A stretch of DNA of 64,000 nt from an uncultured Ruminiclostridium sp. (GCA_947594425.1 CANQED010000002.1:250364-314363); one strand, 5' to 3'. Numbered from the stretch's first letter, positions 1-8,946 are shown. A program made the numbers and translations. The notes: generated from the letters alone by a model not told the origin.

Positions 1-1496
1 ATGCTTTCAAGCATTTCGGGCTCAAAGAAATCGTCAGAATCAAGAAAAGACAGATATTCACCTTTAGCAATGGCTAAGCCCTTATTTCTTGCAGCACCTG
101 CGCCGAGATTATCCTGATAAAGCACCTTTACACGATCGTCATTGGCTTCATATTCTTTAAGTATTTCGGCGCTGCTGTCAGTCGAGCCGTCGTCAACGCA
201 TATGACCTCTATCTCTTTCATTGTCTGGTTCAAAACGCTGTCAAGGCATTGACGTAGATATTTTTCGGTATTGTAAACGGGAATTATCACAGAAACCTTA
301 ATACTGTCGGCGCAGTGCTGTTCATAATAATCTTCAGGGGCAAAAGCGACCCATTCAAATTCATCTGCCTCATACGGCATAAATGCGTCTTTGACATATT
401 CTCCATTTTCGATAGATTTTCTGAAATCCTCAGAGATATTGATAAGGTACTCCTTTTGATCATCTGCACCTATCCTGCGATAATTATTCATATAATTATG
501 GAATTTTTTCAAAGTATAAATTCCTATAAATTTTGTAAAAAGCTCAGGCTCTGAACTTAATATGTCGTGTATATAATTGTATTCGTGATTGATGTTGTAA
601 ACTTTCTTTTTATTGTAAACCGAAGAATTAGGATTGTCTCTTCTGTTCATATAATACGGTTTGTCAACTACATATATCCTGTCGGCTCTTATCATAGTCT
701 GAAACCAAAATCCGTTATCCTGAAAAGACGCGCCGGGGGTTTCCTGATGTCTGATACAGTTATCCACCAAAAAATCACGTCTGTATATACCGCTCCAAGT
801 ATTCATTATAAATCTAAACGAAAACGGTTCATCCAACGGACACATAACTTTGTTGTAGTATTCTTTCTTTTTTGCAACATCATTATATGTACATTTCAAA
901 CTGCCGTCGTTTTCTCTTAAGAAACGGTTGAAATCCGCTTTGACCCAGTCCACGCCGTTTTCCTCAGCGGTCTTGTACAGCTCCTCATACATATTAAGCT
1001 CTACAAAGTCGTCGCTTTCAACAATGCCTATGTATTCGCCTCTTGCCATATCCATGCCGATATTCATGGTGTGGCCGTAACCCGCGTTGTCCTTATCTAT
1101 TACTTTTACTCTGTCATCCTTTTCGGCGTATTCCTTAAGTATATCAAGGCAGCCGTCTGTCGAGCCGTCGTTTACGCAGATTATCTCTATTTCTCGCAGG
1201 GTCTGATTTACACAGCTGTCAAGGCATTCGCGAAGATACTGCTCGACGTTGCAGACAGGTACGACTATAGACACCTTTATGGGGCTGTCGGGCTGCTTGT
1301 CAAAGTTTATGAGCTGATGTATCGTAACCTTTTCGCGTGTCAGCCTGACAGCGCTCTCATATTCGTCCGATACGGCAGAAAGCGCTTTTGCGCCGTTATT
1401 GATACTGTTCTGTTCTTCCGCCTGAGTGTAGATCTCGGTTACAACGCCGCTTTGCGCCTCGGTATGATTTCTTTTCTTTCTTTCGTTTTTCGCCAT
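1..1496 (-). CDS. Tandem-domain GT2 glycosyltransferase (3' end outside window)
   Basis: The frame is open from the ATG at 1494-1496 to the window edge, about 498 codons with no stop, so the C-terminus is missing. A Shine-Dalgarno AGGAGA lies just upstream. Two GT-A family 2 nucleotide-sugar transferase domains are visible. The first starts near residue 75 (VSIVVPVCNVEQYL, VNDGSTDG, acidic ESDD metal site). The second follows about 300 residues later (VIIPVYNTEKYL, VDDGSTDS, DSDD). It is a paralogue of the next gene: the segment between the domains shares the string TPGASFQDNGFWF. It probably adds sugars to a surface or secreted polysaccharide at the cytoplasmic membrane face. Donor and acceptor cannot be read from sequence. 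It is the last visible gene of a leftward operon. Confidence 0.9.
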   Translation of the reverse strand, partial: MAKNERKKRNHTEAQSGVVTEIYTQAEEQNSINNGAKALSAVSDEYESAVRLTREKVTIHQLINFDKQPDSPIKVSIVVPVCNVEQYLRECLDSCVNQTLREIEIICVNDGSTDGCLDILKEYAEKDDRVKVIDKDNAGYGHTMNIGMDMARGEYIGIVESDDFVELNMYEELYKTAEENGVDWVKADFNRFLRENDGSLKCTYNDVAKKKEYYNKVMCPLDEPFSFRFIMNTWSGIYRRDFLVDNCIRHQETPGASFQDNGFWFQTMIRADRIYVVDKPYYMNRRDNPNSSVYNKKKVYNINHEYNYIHDILSSEPELFTKFIGIYTLKKFHNYMNNYRRIGADDQKEYLINISEDFRKSIENGEYVKDAFMPYEADEFEWVAFAPEDYYEQHCADSIKVSVIIPVYNTEKYLRQCLDSVLNQTMKEIEVICVDDGSTDSSAEILKEYEANDDRVKVLYQDNLGAGAARNKGLAIAKGEYLSFLDSDDFFEPEMLES

Positions 1497-1532
1497 TTTC
1501 TATCTCCTACATAAATTTACGGTTATATATAT

Positions 1533-3674
1533 TTAATATCCCCTTATCTTCCTCGGCAGCCAGGTTATCGCCCTGCCTATCTTAAAGGACAGAGAATTTC
1601 TTGTTTCCTCCAGCGCATGCCGCCAGTATGCCGCCTCCTGCGTGTCGACAGAGATCTGCGGCGTGTCCGCTTGGGTGAGACGTACATCCAACCGCTTTTT
1701 AAGCTCGATGTTCTCGATGTTCATAACGGCGAGCCGATAGGTCACATAATCGTTATCCGACCGCATTATCTGCTCGTATTGCTTGTACTCGGCGGGCACC
1801 CTAAACCATACCTTGGGCGCGTCGGTTATGCCGAGCTTGCCGAACCATTCGGCCTTAAGCTTATCGTACAGCTTCTTCCCCTCGTTGTCGCTGAGGGTCT
1901 TTAAATTCCACAAACAGCTGTTAAGCGCATAGTCGGTAAAATCGGGGCGGTATTTTTCCCATATCCCCATATTTTTAAGCTCTGTGCGCATTGCGCATAA
2001 CGCATTGAAAAAGCAGTCCCACGATTTTTCTCTCGTATTTGAAAGCGAACCCGATACGTTCCTGCGCTGGTGATAAAGGTACTGCTCGCAGGTAGTTATC
2101 TTTGCGGCCTTATACAAAGACATAAAGGTAAAATACATATCGTTAGTGGTGCGCTGCTCCTGAAATTTAAGCCCGCTGCTCAGCACAAAGCTGCGGCGGT
2201 ACAGCTTGTCCCACGCCCAGCCCATAAAGCTCCTGAAAACGGTATTGTCCATATCTCTCGCGGCAAACGGGCGATAGCTCGGCAGCTTGTCAAGCCTAAG
2301 CGAATAGGTACATCGGGTGGAGCTTCCGCTCTCGTTGTCAAAGAGCTCGGCGCGAAACACCGTCACGTCCGCCTTGTCCCTCTCCGCCGTTTTGTACGCC
2401 GCAGACAGCATCTGCGGCTCAAACCAGTCGTCCGAATCCGGAAAGGCGAGATACTTGCCGCAGGCGGCTTCTATCCCCGCGTTTCTAGCCGCTCCCGCGC
2501 CCTTGTTCTCTGTGTTTATTATCACAAAGCGCATATCCTTTGCGGCGTATTCTTTTAGTATTTCGGGCGAGCTGTCTGTAGACCCGTCATTAACGCAGAT
2601 TATCTCGATATCCTTAAGTGTCTGCGAGACAAGGCTGTCAAGGCACTGCCTCAGGTACTTTTCGCAATTGTAGACGGGGAGTATCACCGACACCTTAATT
2701 CGTTCGCGCTCTACGGTGTAGTAGTATTCTTCGGGGTCGCGTATCATAAGCATAAGGTCGTTCCACTCGCTGTTGGTGTATATCGACCTCGGGAGCTCGC
2801 CCTTTTGATAACTGTCCGCAAACTCCGCGGAAAATCTCCTTATATATTCGTGGCGAAACTGCGGCGCTATGCGCTTTAGATTAAACACGTAGGTGTGCAG
2901 CTTCTTCATCATAAACACGTCGATAAATTTCGACTTAAGCTCGGGATTTTTGCTTAACCAGTCATATATCAGGGCATATTCTTCGTTACCGCAGTATACC
3001 TTTTCTTTATTTGCGACCGAGGAGCCGGGATTGTCCCGACGGTTCATATAGAACGCCTTGCTAAGCACCATAAGCCGCCTTGCACAGCAAAAGCCCTTAA
3101 ACCAAAAGCCGTTATCCTGAAAAGATGCTCCGGGCGTTTCGTTGTGATAAATGCCGTTATCAAGCAAAAATTCACGCCTGTATATCCCGCACCATGTGTT
3201 CATTACAAATCTAAAGCATTCTTTCTCCTCCGAGGGGTCTATCACTCGGTTGTAATTCTTATCCTCTCTCGCCACGCGCCAAAGCGTTTTATCCTCTCCG
3301 TCGCCCGTAAAGCGGAAAAAATCGGATTTAACTATATCGCAATTATTCGCCTTTGCCGCATTGTACAATGTATTAAACATTTTCGGCAGTACAAAATCGT
3401 CCGGCTCGACTATACCGATATATTCTCCGCATGCCGCCGCAACGCCTACGTTCATAGCCTTGCCGTAGCCGCCGTTAGGTTGGGATATCACCCTTATCCT
3501 GCGGTCTTTTTCGGCATATTTTGCAAGAATTGCGGGGCTGCCGTCCGTCGAGCCGTCGTTGACGCATATTATCTCGATATCTTTAAGCGTCTGCCGCAAT
3601 ATGCTGTCAAGGCACCGCGCGAGGTAACTCTCCACATTGTAAACAGGCACTATGATCGAAATCGCCGTTTTCAC
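1533..3674 (-). CDS. Tandem-domain GT2 glycosyltransferase
   Basis: 713 residues with two GT-A family 2 domains. Domain 1 is at about residues 5-95 (ISIIVPVYNVESYL, VNDGSTDG, EPDD). Domain 2 starts near residue 330 (VSVILPVYNCEKYL, VNDGSTDS, DSDDW). Both keep the acidic metal-binding motif, so both may be active, as in bifunctional polysaccharide polymerases. That comparison is inference. The start is GTG at 3672-3674, one base after the stop of the upstream GT4 gene and preceded by AGGAGA, so translation is coupled. The 36-base gap to the next gene also supports one operon. Its likely role is synthesis of a cell-surface glycan; the exact linkage is unknown. Confidence 0.92.
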   Translation of the reverse strand: MKTAISIIVPVYNVESYLARCLDSILRQTLKDIEIICVNDGSTDGSPAILAKYAEKDRRIRVISQPNGGYGKAMNVGVAAACGEYIGIVEPDDFVLPKMFNTLYNAAKANNCDIVKSDFFRFTGDGEDKTLWRVAREDKNYNRVIDPSEEKECFRFVMNTWCGIYRREFLLDNGIYHNETPGASFQDNGFWFKGFCCARRLMVLSKAFYMNRRDNPGSSVANKEKVYCGNEEYALIYDWLSKNPELKSKFIDVFMMKKLHTYVFNLKRIAPQFRHEYIRRFSAEFADSYQKGELPRSIYTNSEWNDLMLMIRDPEEYYYTVERERIKVSVILPVYNCEKYLRQCLDSLVSQTLKDIEIICVNDGSTDSSPEILKEYAAKDMRFVIINTENKGAGAARNAGIEAACGKYLAFPDSDDWFEPQMLSAAYKTAERDKADVTVFRAELFDNESGSSTRCTYSLRLDKLPSYRPFAARDMDNTVFRSFMGWAWDKLYRRSFVLSSGLKFQEQRTTNDMYFTFMSLYKAAKITTCEQYLYHQRRNVSGSLSNTREKSWDCFFNALCAMRTELKNMGIWEKYRPDFTDYALNSCLWNLKTLSDNEGKKLYDKLKAEWFGKLGITDAPKVWFRVPAEYKQYEQIMRSDNDYVTYRLAVMNIENIELKKRLDVRLTQADTPQISVDTQEAAYWRHALEETRNSLSFKIGRAITWLPRKIRGY

Positions 3675-3675
3675 C

Positions 3676-4701
3676 TTACATTATCTCCTGAAAAATTTTA
3701 ATAAGCTTTGCGTAATAATCGTTTTTATCCGCATATTGTGCGAATTTAGCGTAGGATATTCTCCCCGCCGTTTCAAGCTCGCCGCTGTTAGCGATAAAAA
3801 AGCTCATCGCGGCCGAGAGCGCCGAGGCGCTGCCTGTCTTTACCACAAAGCCGTTGCCGTCCACGATATACTTTGCCCCCACATTTTGCGTCACTATCAT
3901 CGGTCTTGCGTACATCGCACCCTCAAGCGCCGTCAGCGAGCAAGACTCGTCAAACGACGGGACAAGCACCACGTTTGCCTTTTTATACATTCGGCTTTTG
4001 CCGTGCGTGAGCTCTCCGTGATAATTTACGCCGTCATATTTCTTGGCAAAAAGCGGCTTGTGATAACCCGCGGCCCAGCTCGGAGCGCTGCCGTATATGT
4101 CTAGCACAGCTCTTTTTTTAAGCTCGCGTGGCAAAATTTTAAAAGCCTCTATCGCCACGGATATCCCTTTTCTCGGCTCGATAGTCGCCGCTATGACAAA
4201 GCGGACCTTTTTACGCGCCCTGTTAAGCGTGGCAGTTTTGATAAAGGGCTTTATCAAAAAATTATGGAGTACAAATATATTCTTAGGCCTGTATGTCCTT
4301 TCGATAAAATGCGCCGCATATTCGCTGACGCAGACAATATGCTCGGCATTGCAGATACAGCCCTCGTCTATTTTATTTCTTTCAAGTATATCGGGGAGAT
4401 TTTCGGCCTCCCTGATATACAGTACGGTCGGGATATGCTCCTGCATCTTAAGCGCGGCTTCTCCGCAAAAAACGGTGTTGCAGACCGCTATATCAAAGCG
4501 GCTCGAAAGCTCCCTGCACCTTTGTATATCAAATTTCCTCACTCTAAAGCCGTACTGTGCGAACCTGCGGGAGAAAGTCCCTTTCGTCTGCGTGTACACC
4601 TTTACCTTATGCCCGTGGCCGCGCAAGACCCGCGCCACATTCAATAGGCTGTGCGGAGCACCCGTGTAGGTCATCTCGTGTGACAGCAATAATATCCTCA
4701 T
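3676..4701 (-). CDS. GT4-like glycosyltransferase (GT-B fold)
   Basis: 341 residues. The N-terminus (LLLSHEMTYTGAPHSLLNVA) is typical of GT-B glycosyltransferases that act on lipid-linked or polymer acceptors. The C-terminal half carries the family 4 E-x7-E signature in SFDESCSLTALEGA, which binds the nucleotide-sugar donor. No signal peptide or membrane segment is seen, so it should work at the cytoplasmic membrane face. It starts only 30 bases after the stop of the degenerate tyrosine recombinase at 4732-5649, with a weak ribosome binding site (AAAGATAAG), and runs into the GT2 gene with a one-base gap. The operon therefore appears to be recombinase-GT4-GT2-GT2. Confidence 0.88.
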   Translation of the reverse strand: MRILLLSHEMTYTGAPHSLLNVARVLRGHGHKVKVYTQTKGTFSRRFAQYGFRVRKFDIQRCRELSSRFDIAVCNTVFCGEAALKMQEHIPTVLYIREAENLPDILERNKIDEGCICNAEHIVCVSEYAAHFIERTYRPKNIFVLHNFLIKPFIKTATLNRARKKVRFVIAATIEPRKGISVAIEAFKILPRELKKRAVLDIYGSAPSWAAGYHKPLFAKKYDGVNYHGELTHGKSRMYKKANVVLVPSFDESCSLTALEGAMYARPMIVTQNVGAKYIVDGNGFVVKTGSASALSAAMSFFIANSGELETAGRISYAKFAQYADKNDYYAKLIKIFQEIM

Positions 4702-4731
4702 CTTATCTTTGCCGAAAACAGCGCCCGCCCA

Positions 4732-5649
4732 TCAGCTGACTTCCTTAGAGATTAGATTTACCGCCTCTATCTTGCTCCGCATAGTCGGCTTCTCGCAATA
4801 CGCTGCCGCGCTCTGCACCGAGGCGTTGCCCAATACGTCGGCGAGAACCGTCACGTCCGCCCCGCGGCTGAGACAGCGCTTGATGAACAGCTTGCGCAGC
4901 TCGCTGAAACTGATATCAGGCAAATATGACTTTTTGAGAAAGGCGCGCAGGCGGTACTGCATTGTGCGGGGCTCGATGGGGGAAGTTGTACCCGAGAGGA
5001 AAAACTTCTCAGCATCCGTTTTAAATTTTAACAGGATATCCTGCAAAAATGCCGCGATAGGCACTTTTCGGCTGGAGCATGGCTTAAGCTCGGTCAGGAC
5101 AAGCCCGGTATTTTCTCCCACAGATACGCGCTGGAGGGTCTTTGATATATTAAGAAAGCCGCCGTCAAGGTCGATATCCTCCCACTTAAGCGCGCAAAGC
5201 TCGCCTATTCTAAGCCCGGTGTAAAGCGTCATCAGTATTCCGCACTTTGTAAGGTCGGGGTCGGCGGTCAGCGCCTCGCACAAGCGCCCGCAATTGATCT
5301 CGTCGTAGGAGCTTTTGACAACATCAGGCTCGGGGCGCGCAAAAACCGCGTCTATCGCCGGGTCGGGACAGCCGCATGCGCGCGAGATGTATTTAGTTAT
5401 CATCTTGACCTGAATTAAAATATCGTAAACATACTGCGGGGTCAGCCCCTCGGTGCAAAGCCGCTCGCTAAGCTCGCTCAGCTTGTCCGCATTTATGTCC
5501 CGAAGAGGGGTGTTTTTGAAATATGGGAGAATGTTTTTCTCAAGTCTCGCGGTGTACTGAGCACAAGAAGTCGGCTTTATGCGCGGCTTTACTGCGTCGA
5601 GCCATTTCGCCGCAGCGGCTTCAAAAGTCATATTCTCAGCATTTGCCAT
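4732..5649 (-). CDS. Tyrosine recombinase homologue lacking both catalytic histidines
   Basis: 305 residues with a core-binding domain (about 1-110) and a phage-integrase catalytic domain (about 115-305). It is clearly paralogous to the neighbour at 5744-6796. Arg147 (TGLRIGEL), the hairpin Lys (near 189), Arg252 and Tyr284 are kept. The HxxR histidine is Ser249 (FSELR instead of FHALR) and the second histidine (LGH) is Asn275. Loss of both histidines should strongly reduce or abolish cleavage, so it may be a directionality or regulatory partner, a very slow enzyme, or a decaying gene. The intact length, good SD (GGAGGGG) and coding continuity argue against simple decay. It lies 30 bases upstream of the glycosyltransferase genes in the same direction. 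Confidence 0.85.
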   Translation of the reverse strand: MANAENMTFEAAAAKWLDAVKPRIKPTSCAQYTARLEKNILPYFKNTPLRDINADKLSELSERLCTEGLTPQYVYDILIQVKMITKYISRACGCPDPAIDAVFARPEPDVVKSSYDEINCGRLCEALTADPDLTKCGILMTLYTGLRIGELCALKWEDIDLDGGFLNISKTLQRVSVGENTGLVLTELKPCSSRKVPIAAFLQDILLKFKTDAEKFFLSGTTSPIEPRTMQYRLRAFLKKSYLPDISFSELRKLFIKRCLSRGADVTVLADVLGNASVQSAAAYCEKPTMRSKIEAVNLISKEVS

Positions 5650-5743
5650 AAGCCCCTCCTTGCACTAAACAAATATAATTCGGGAATTTCATCTTTCGCG
5701 AAAAAGGCGCGGGCATGGCATAATATTCAGTTTTTGACGGCAA

Positions 5744-6796
5744 TCACGCCGCGAAAGTAAGCTTTTTCATAAAGCGCTTTTTGCGCTCCATAGAGGAGTG
5801 AACGTACCTGTTGAGGGTAATCTCAACGCCCGAGTGACCCAAGATTTCACTGAGCGACTTAACGTCAAACCCCATTTCAACGCAATTTGTGGCAAACATG
5901 TGGCGCAGCGCGTGAAAGTGTATCGACGGCAGTTTTGCTTTTTTCAGTAGCTTTTGAAAGCGGTATTGCATAACGCGAGGTTCTATAGGTTTTGGTGTCG
6001 AAGAAAGAAAATAGGTATCCTTATCCGAGAAAAACCGCTTTAAAATGCCGATAATGCAGTCGGGAATAGGAATTTCTCTGACGGAAGAATTACTTTTCGG
6101 CTCGGTGATAATCAGCTTAGTGCCGCAGCTTGTGCGTATGCGCTGAATGGTTTTCGTAACGCAAATTGTGCGCTTTGAAAGGTCGATATCTGACCACTTA
6201 AGCGCGCATAATTCTCCTATTCTAAGCCCCGTGAACAGCGACAAAGCAACCCCTGCCGAGGTGAGGTTTTGGTTTTCTCTAAGATACCTTTGCAGACGGA
6301 TTTGCTGCGATTTTGACAGCAATTGTACTTGGGATTTTTTACGCTTTGGGAGCACGACTTCTGCGATAGAATTGCGGATATTGTACCTCGCGGCGGCGTA
6401 CTTCATTACCGACTTCAGCAAAATAACAATGTCCGCGACATAGTTCGAGGACAGCCCGCTTTGCAGCCTGTCGGCTATGAATTGTCGCAGCTGCCGAGGC
6501 GACAGTTCATCAGCTTTTGTGCTGCCGAAAACGGGCAAGATGTGGCTCTCCGCCTTGCCTATGTAGTTTGCGACCGTAGACTCTTTGAGCCTGACACTCG
6601 CCGCATCAAGCCATTCCTCAAAAAGAAATCTCACCGTCAGCCCCGAGCGGCTGTAGCTTTTGCTATCCTTAAATGCTTTCATTTTTTGCGCCACATCTTC
6701 TCGGGTTTTCCCGTAAAAGTAGCGGAGTTTGCGATTTTTGCCGTCAGACAGCCGTCCCTCAAACCGCCCGTCCCTGCGCAGATAAATATTTTCCAT
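5744..6796 (-). CDS. Tyrosine recombinase (phage integrase family)
   Basis: About 350 residues from the chosen ATG at 6796. AGGAG lies 7-8 bases upstream of it, and the upstream in-frame ATG at 6823 overlaps a divergent promoter. The N-terminus has an AP2-like/SAM-like DNA arm-binding region and a core-binding domain. The catalytic domain carries all expected residues: Arg in TGLRIGELC, HxxR in FHALRH, His in LGHSG and Tyr in NRYVH. It should cut and rejoin DNA at specific sites through a 3'-phosphotyrosine link. It sits directly upstream of its degenerate paralogue (about 94 bases apart) and next to surface-polysaccharide genes, which suggests either element mobility or site-specific inversion controlling the operon. 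No inverted-repeat target was recognised. Confidence 0.92.
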   Translation of the reverse strand: MENIYLRRDGRFEGRLSDGKNRKLRYFYGKTREDVAQKMKAFKDSKSYSRSGLTVRFLFEEWLDAASVRLKESTVANYIGKAESHILPVFGSTKADELSPRQLRQFIADRLQSGLSSNYVADIVILLKSVMKYAAARYNIRNSIAEVVLPKRKKSQVQLLSKSQQIRLQRYLRENQNLTSAGVALSLFTGLRIGELCALKWSDIDLSKRTICVTKTIQRIRTSCGTKLIITEPKSNSSVREIPIPDCIIGILKRFFSDKDTYFLSSTPKPIEPRVMQYRFQKLLKKAKLPSIHFHALRHMFATNCVEMGFDVKSLSEILGHSGVEITLNRYVHSSMERKKRFMKKLTFAA

Positions 6797-6816
6797 CATT
6801 TTTCTCCTTTTTCGTG

Positions 6817-6845
6817 TTGACATTTACACGGTTTTATGATACAAT
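6817..6845 (+). promoter_or_regulatory. Sigma-A promoter divergent from the tyrosine recombinase
   Basis: TTGACA at 6817-6822 and TACAAT at 6840-6845 with a 17-base spacer. It fires rightward, away from the tyrosine recombinase, towards a stretch that ends in an intrinsic terminator (6983-7015) before any convincing gene. Confidence 0.7.
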
Positions 6846-6851
6846 AAATTT

Positions 6852-7015
6852 GATTTAGTGGCGATTGTGCGTTATTGCACTTTTTCGCAACTATATTTTA
6901 TTATACTTTTTGTGTTTCGTAAATGATGAATTTAGCGAAAGATACGCTTACGCTTTTGCGCACATTTTTTCGTGTAAAAAACAGGGCAGACGTTGGATAT
7001 GTCTGCCTTATTTTT
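6852..7015 (+). ncRNA. Possible small RNA between recombinase genes
   Basis: This roughly 165-base stretch lies between a near-consensus promoter and an intrinsic terminator and has no convincing coding sequence. The one short open frame crossing it (6865-7065) has no ribosome binding site and runs through the terminator stem. It could be a small regulatory RNA or a terminated leader for the genes at 7092. This is inferred only from the promoter-terminator layout; no known RNA family was recognised. Confidence 0.35.
6983..7015 (+). terminator. Intrinsic terminator upstream of the serine recombinase locus
   Basis: A 9-bp stem (AGGGCAGAC with GTCTGCCTT) and a 9-base loop are followed by ATTTTT. 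It would stop transcription from the 6817 promoter before the ORF at 7092. Confidence 0.65.
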
Positions 7016-7091
7016 ATGCGTTAAAATCAATAACTCTATCATACCGTACAAGCGCCGACGCATAAGATTTCAGTGACGGAGGTGTCGGCTT

Positions 7092-7325
7092 ATGAAGCAC
7101 AGAGAGTTTGTGTTTATCGGGGATAGCGCCCCGATCATAGACGAAAAGGAAAACGCGCAATTTTTGCTTTTATTTCAAAAGGCGATACTTTGCTCGCTCG
7201 AAAAAAGAAAATTACTGACCTATGAGCAAAAAGAGCGCTGTATCAAAGAGCTTGCAAAAGCTCAGCCGTACGCGGAATACTCCGATACAGACGAGAGAAG
7301 TGACAGCCGTGCCGGAAAAATATGA
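7092..7325 (+). CDS. Small SHOCT-like protein preceding a serine recombinase
   Basis: 77 residues with an SD-like GACGGAGG just upstream of the ATG. The middle (LEKRKLLTYEQKERCIKEL) resembles the short SHOCT-type helical hairpin of small proteins encoded just before large serine recombinases in clostridial elements. That likeness is from memory and is weak. The 3' end overlaps the 5' end of the recombinase reading frame, so the two may be translationally coupled. It could be a recombination directionality or accessory factor. Function is not established. Confidence 0.55.
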   Translation: MKHREFVFIGDSAPIIDEKENAQFLLLFQKAILCSLEKRKLLTYEQKERCIKELAKAQPYAEYSDTDERSDSRAGKI

Positions 7326-8895
7326 GCTGCTCTATCGGGAGAAAGAGATACGGCAGGGAAAGAAAACGGTCGCTGCTTACTGTCGGGTCTCCACAGACAG
7401 CGAGGATCAGGCGAACTCTTTTGAAAGTCAGCAGAGATATTTTAGGCAGTATATAGAGCGCCACCCCGGATGGGAATTGTACGATATATTTGCCGACGAG
7501 GGCATATCGGGGACAAATACCAAAAATCGCAGAGCCTTTAACCAAATGATATCCTGCGCTAAGGCGGGCTGTTTTGAGCTTATTATTACAAAAGAAATAT
7601 CCCGTTTTGCGAGAAATACGCTTGACAGCATATTTTATACCCGCGAGCTTAAAAAATACGGCGTAGGCGTTATCTTTATGAACGACGGAATAAATACCTT
7701 AGACGGCGACGCCGAGCTGCGCCTTTCTATTATGTCGTCTATCGCGCAGGAAGAAAGCCGCAGGACCTCTCAGCGCGTCAAGTGGGGGCAAAAGCGGCGA
7801 ATGGAGCAGGGCGTGGTATTCGGCAGCAATATGCTCGGCTACGACGTTAAAAACGGCAAAATGACCGTCAATGAAAAGGGCGCGGAGATAGTAAGGCTTA
7901 TTTTTCATAAATACGCATACGAGGGCAAAGGCGCTCACGTTATCGCCCGCGAGCTTATCGAGGCGGGCATTTCTCCAATGAGGACAAAGCGCTGGTCAAA
8001 TACCGCCGTTCTCAGGGTGATAAGAAATGAAAAATACTGCGGCGATCTGGTGCAGAAAAAGACGATAACTCCGGATTTTCTTTCTCACGAGAAAAAATAC
8101 AATCACGGCGAGGAAGAATTTGTTATCATAAGAGATCATCACGAGCCTATTGTCTCCCGCGAGCTTTTTGACAAAGCAAACAGGCTGCTTGAAAGCCGCT
8201 CTTTATCCCAAGAGGGCAAATCAAAGCACAGCAGTCGTTATCCTTTTTCCGGGAAGATAAAGTGCGGGATCTGCGGTTCAAGCTTTGTCGCGAGGTATAA
8301 GACAAGAAAAGACGGCTCAAAGTACAAGTCCTGGCGTTGCTATGAGGCGGCAATCAACGGAAGCCCCCACGTCGACGGACTGGGAAACCGCGTCGGCTGC
8401 CGCGCAGGCTCGATAAGAAACGAGGACGCGGTCTATCTTATGTATCTCGTTTGCAAAGAGCTAAAAATCGACCGCGAAAAGCTTGCGAAAAAGCTTATCA
8501 AGACGATTAAGTCGGTAATATCCTGCGGCCTTTCCGACATAAAAGCATTAAATGAAAAAATAAATGCTGTAAATAAAAAGCGTACAAGTCTTATAGACCT
8601 GTACGTCGGCGGCGATATCGATAAAGATGAATTTTTATCACTCAGAGCAAAATATGACGCTGAGCTTGCGAGGCTAAAAGCTGCGGCTGAGGATGCCGCA
8701 ATACGGCAGGATATGCTCGACGGGCAGGAGGCGATCATTAAGATACAAAGCGCCGTAAACGAGCTTTTAAACGGGGTATTATACGAGGATGAATTTTACT
8801 CTGCTATTCTTGATAAAATGGTCGTCTTGGATAAAGAGCATATCGACATATACCTAAATATGCTGCCGTATAAGTGGTCGTATGCGGCGTTTTGA
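7300..8895 (+). CDS. Large serine recombinase (site-specific integrase)
   Basis: About 531 residues. The N-terminal resolvase catalytic domain begins with VAAYCRVSTDSEDQ, whose Ser is the nucleophile, and continues with GISGTNTKNR and EISRFARN, which hold the catalytic arginines. Next come the recombinase domain, a zinc ribbon (CGICGSSF...CYEAA...GCRAG) and a coiled-coil C-terminus. Large serine recombinases integrate and excise phages and integrative elements at short att sites. The start is uncertain: GTG at 7300 or 7309 fits the family's usual short N-terminus, while ATG at 7222 has no ribosome binding site. The gene ends about 45 bases before a truncated cotJC, which places the attachment junction there. 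Confidence 0.92.
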   Translation: MTAVPEKYELLYREKEIRQGKKTVAAYCRVSTDSEDQANSFESQQRYFRQYIERHPGWELYDIFADEGISGTNTKNRRAFNQMISCAKAGCFELIITKEISRFARNTLDSIFYTRELKKYGVGVIFMNDGINTLDGDAELRLSIMSSIAQEESRRTSQRVKWGQKRRMEQGVVFGSNMLGYDVKNGKMTVNEKGAEIVRLIFHKYAYEGKGAHVIARELIEAGISPMRTKRWSNTAVLRVIRNEKYCGDLVQKKTITPDFLSHEKKYNHGEEEFVIIRDHHEPIVSRELFDKANRLLESRSLSQEGKSKHSSRYPFSGKIKCGICGSSFVARYKTRKDGSKYKSWRCYEAAINGSPHVDGLGNRVGCRAGSIRNEDAVYLMYLVCKELKIDREKLAKKLIKTIKSVISCGLSDIKALNEKINAVNKKRTSLIDLYVGGDIDKDEFLSLRAKYDAELARLKAAAEDAAIRQDMLDGQEAIIKIQSAVNELLNGVLYEDEFYSAILDKMVVLDKEHIDIYLNMLPYKWSYAAF

Positions 8896-8929
8896 CCGAG
8901 TCAGCGGGGATAAAACGGAACATTTTTGA

Positions 8930-8946
8930 TACATATATAGGTACCG
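8930..8946. other. Inferred att junction of the recombinase element in cotJC
   Basis: Manganese-catalase homology starts abruptly at the codons for IGTEEL (ATA at 8937, then GGTACC). Upstream sequence in the same frame is unrelated and runs into the recombinase 3' end. A large serine recombinase crosses over at a 2-bp core inside a short site, so the crossover is expected within or next to ATAGGTACC. The partner att site with the cotJC 5' part is not in this window. Confidence 0.6.

Noticed and set aside
6865-7065. 66-codon frame in the recombinase intergenic region
   Set aside because: No ribosome binding site, and the frame runs through a terminator hairpin. A non-coding transcript fits better.
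8874-8936. Upstream codons of the cotJC frame as a real N-terminus
   Set aside because: They overlap the recombinase 3' end, match no catalase sequence and have no ribosome binding site.
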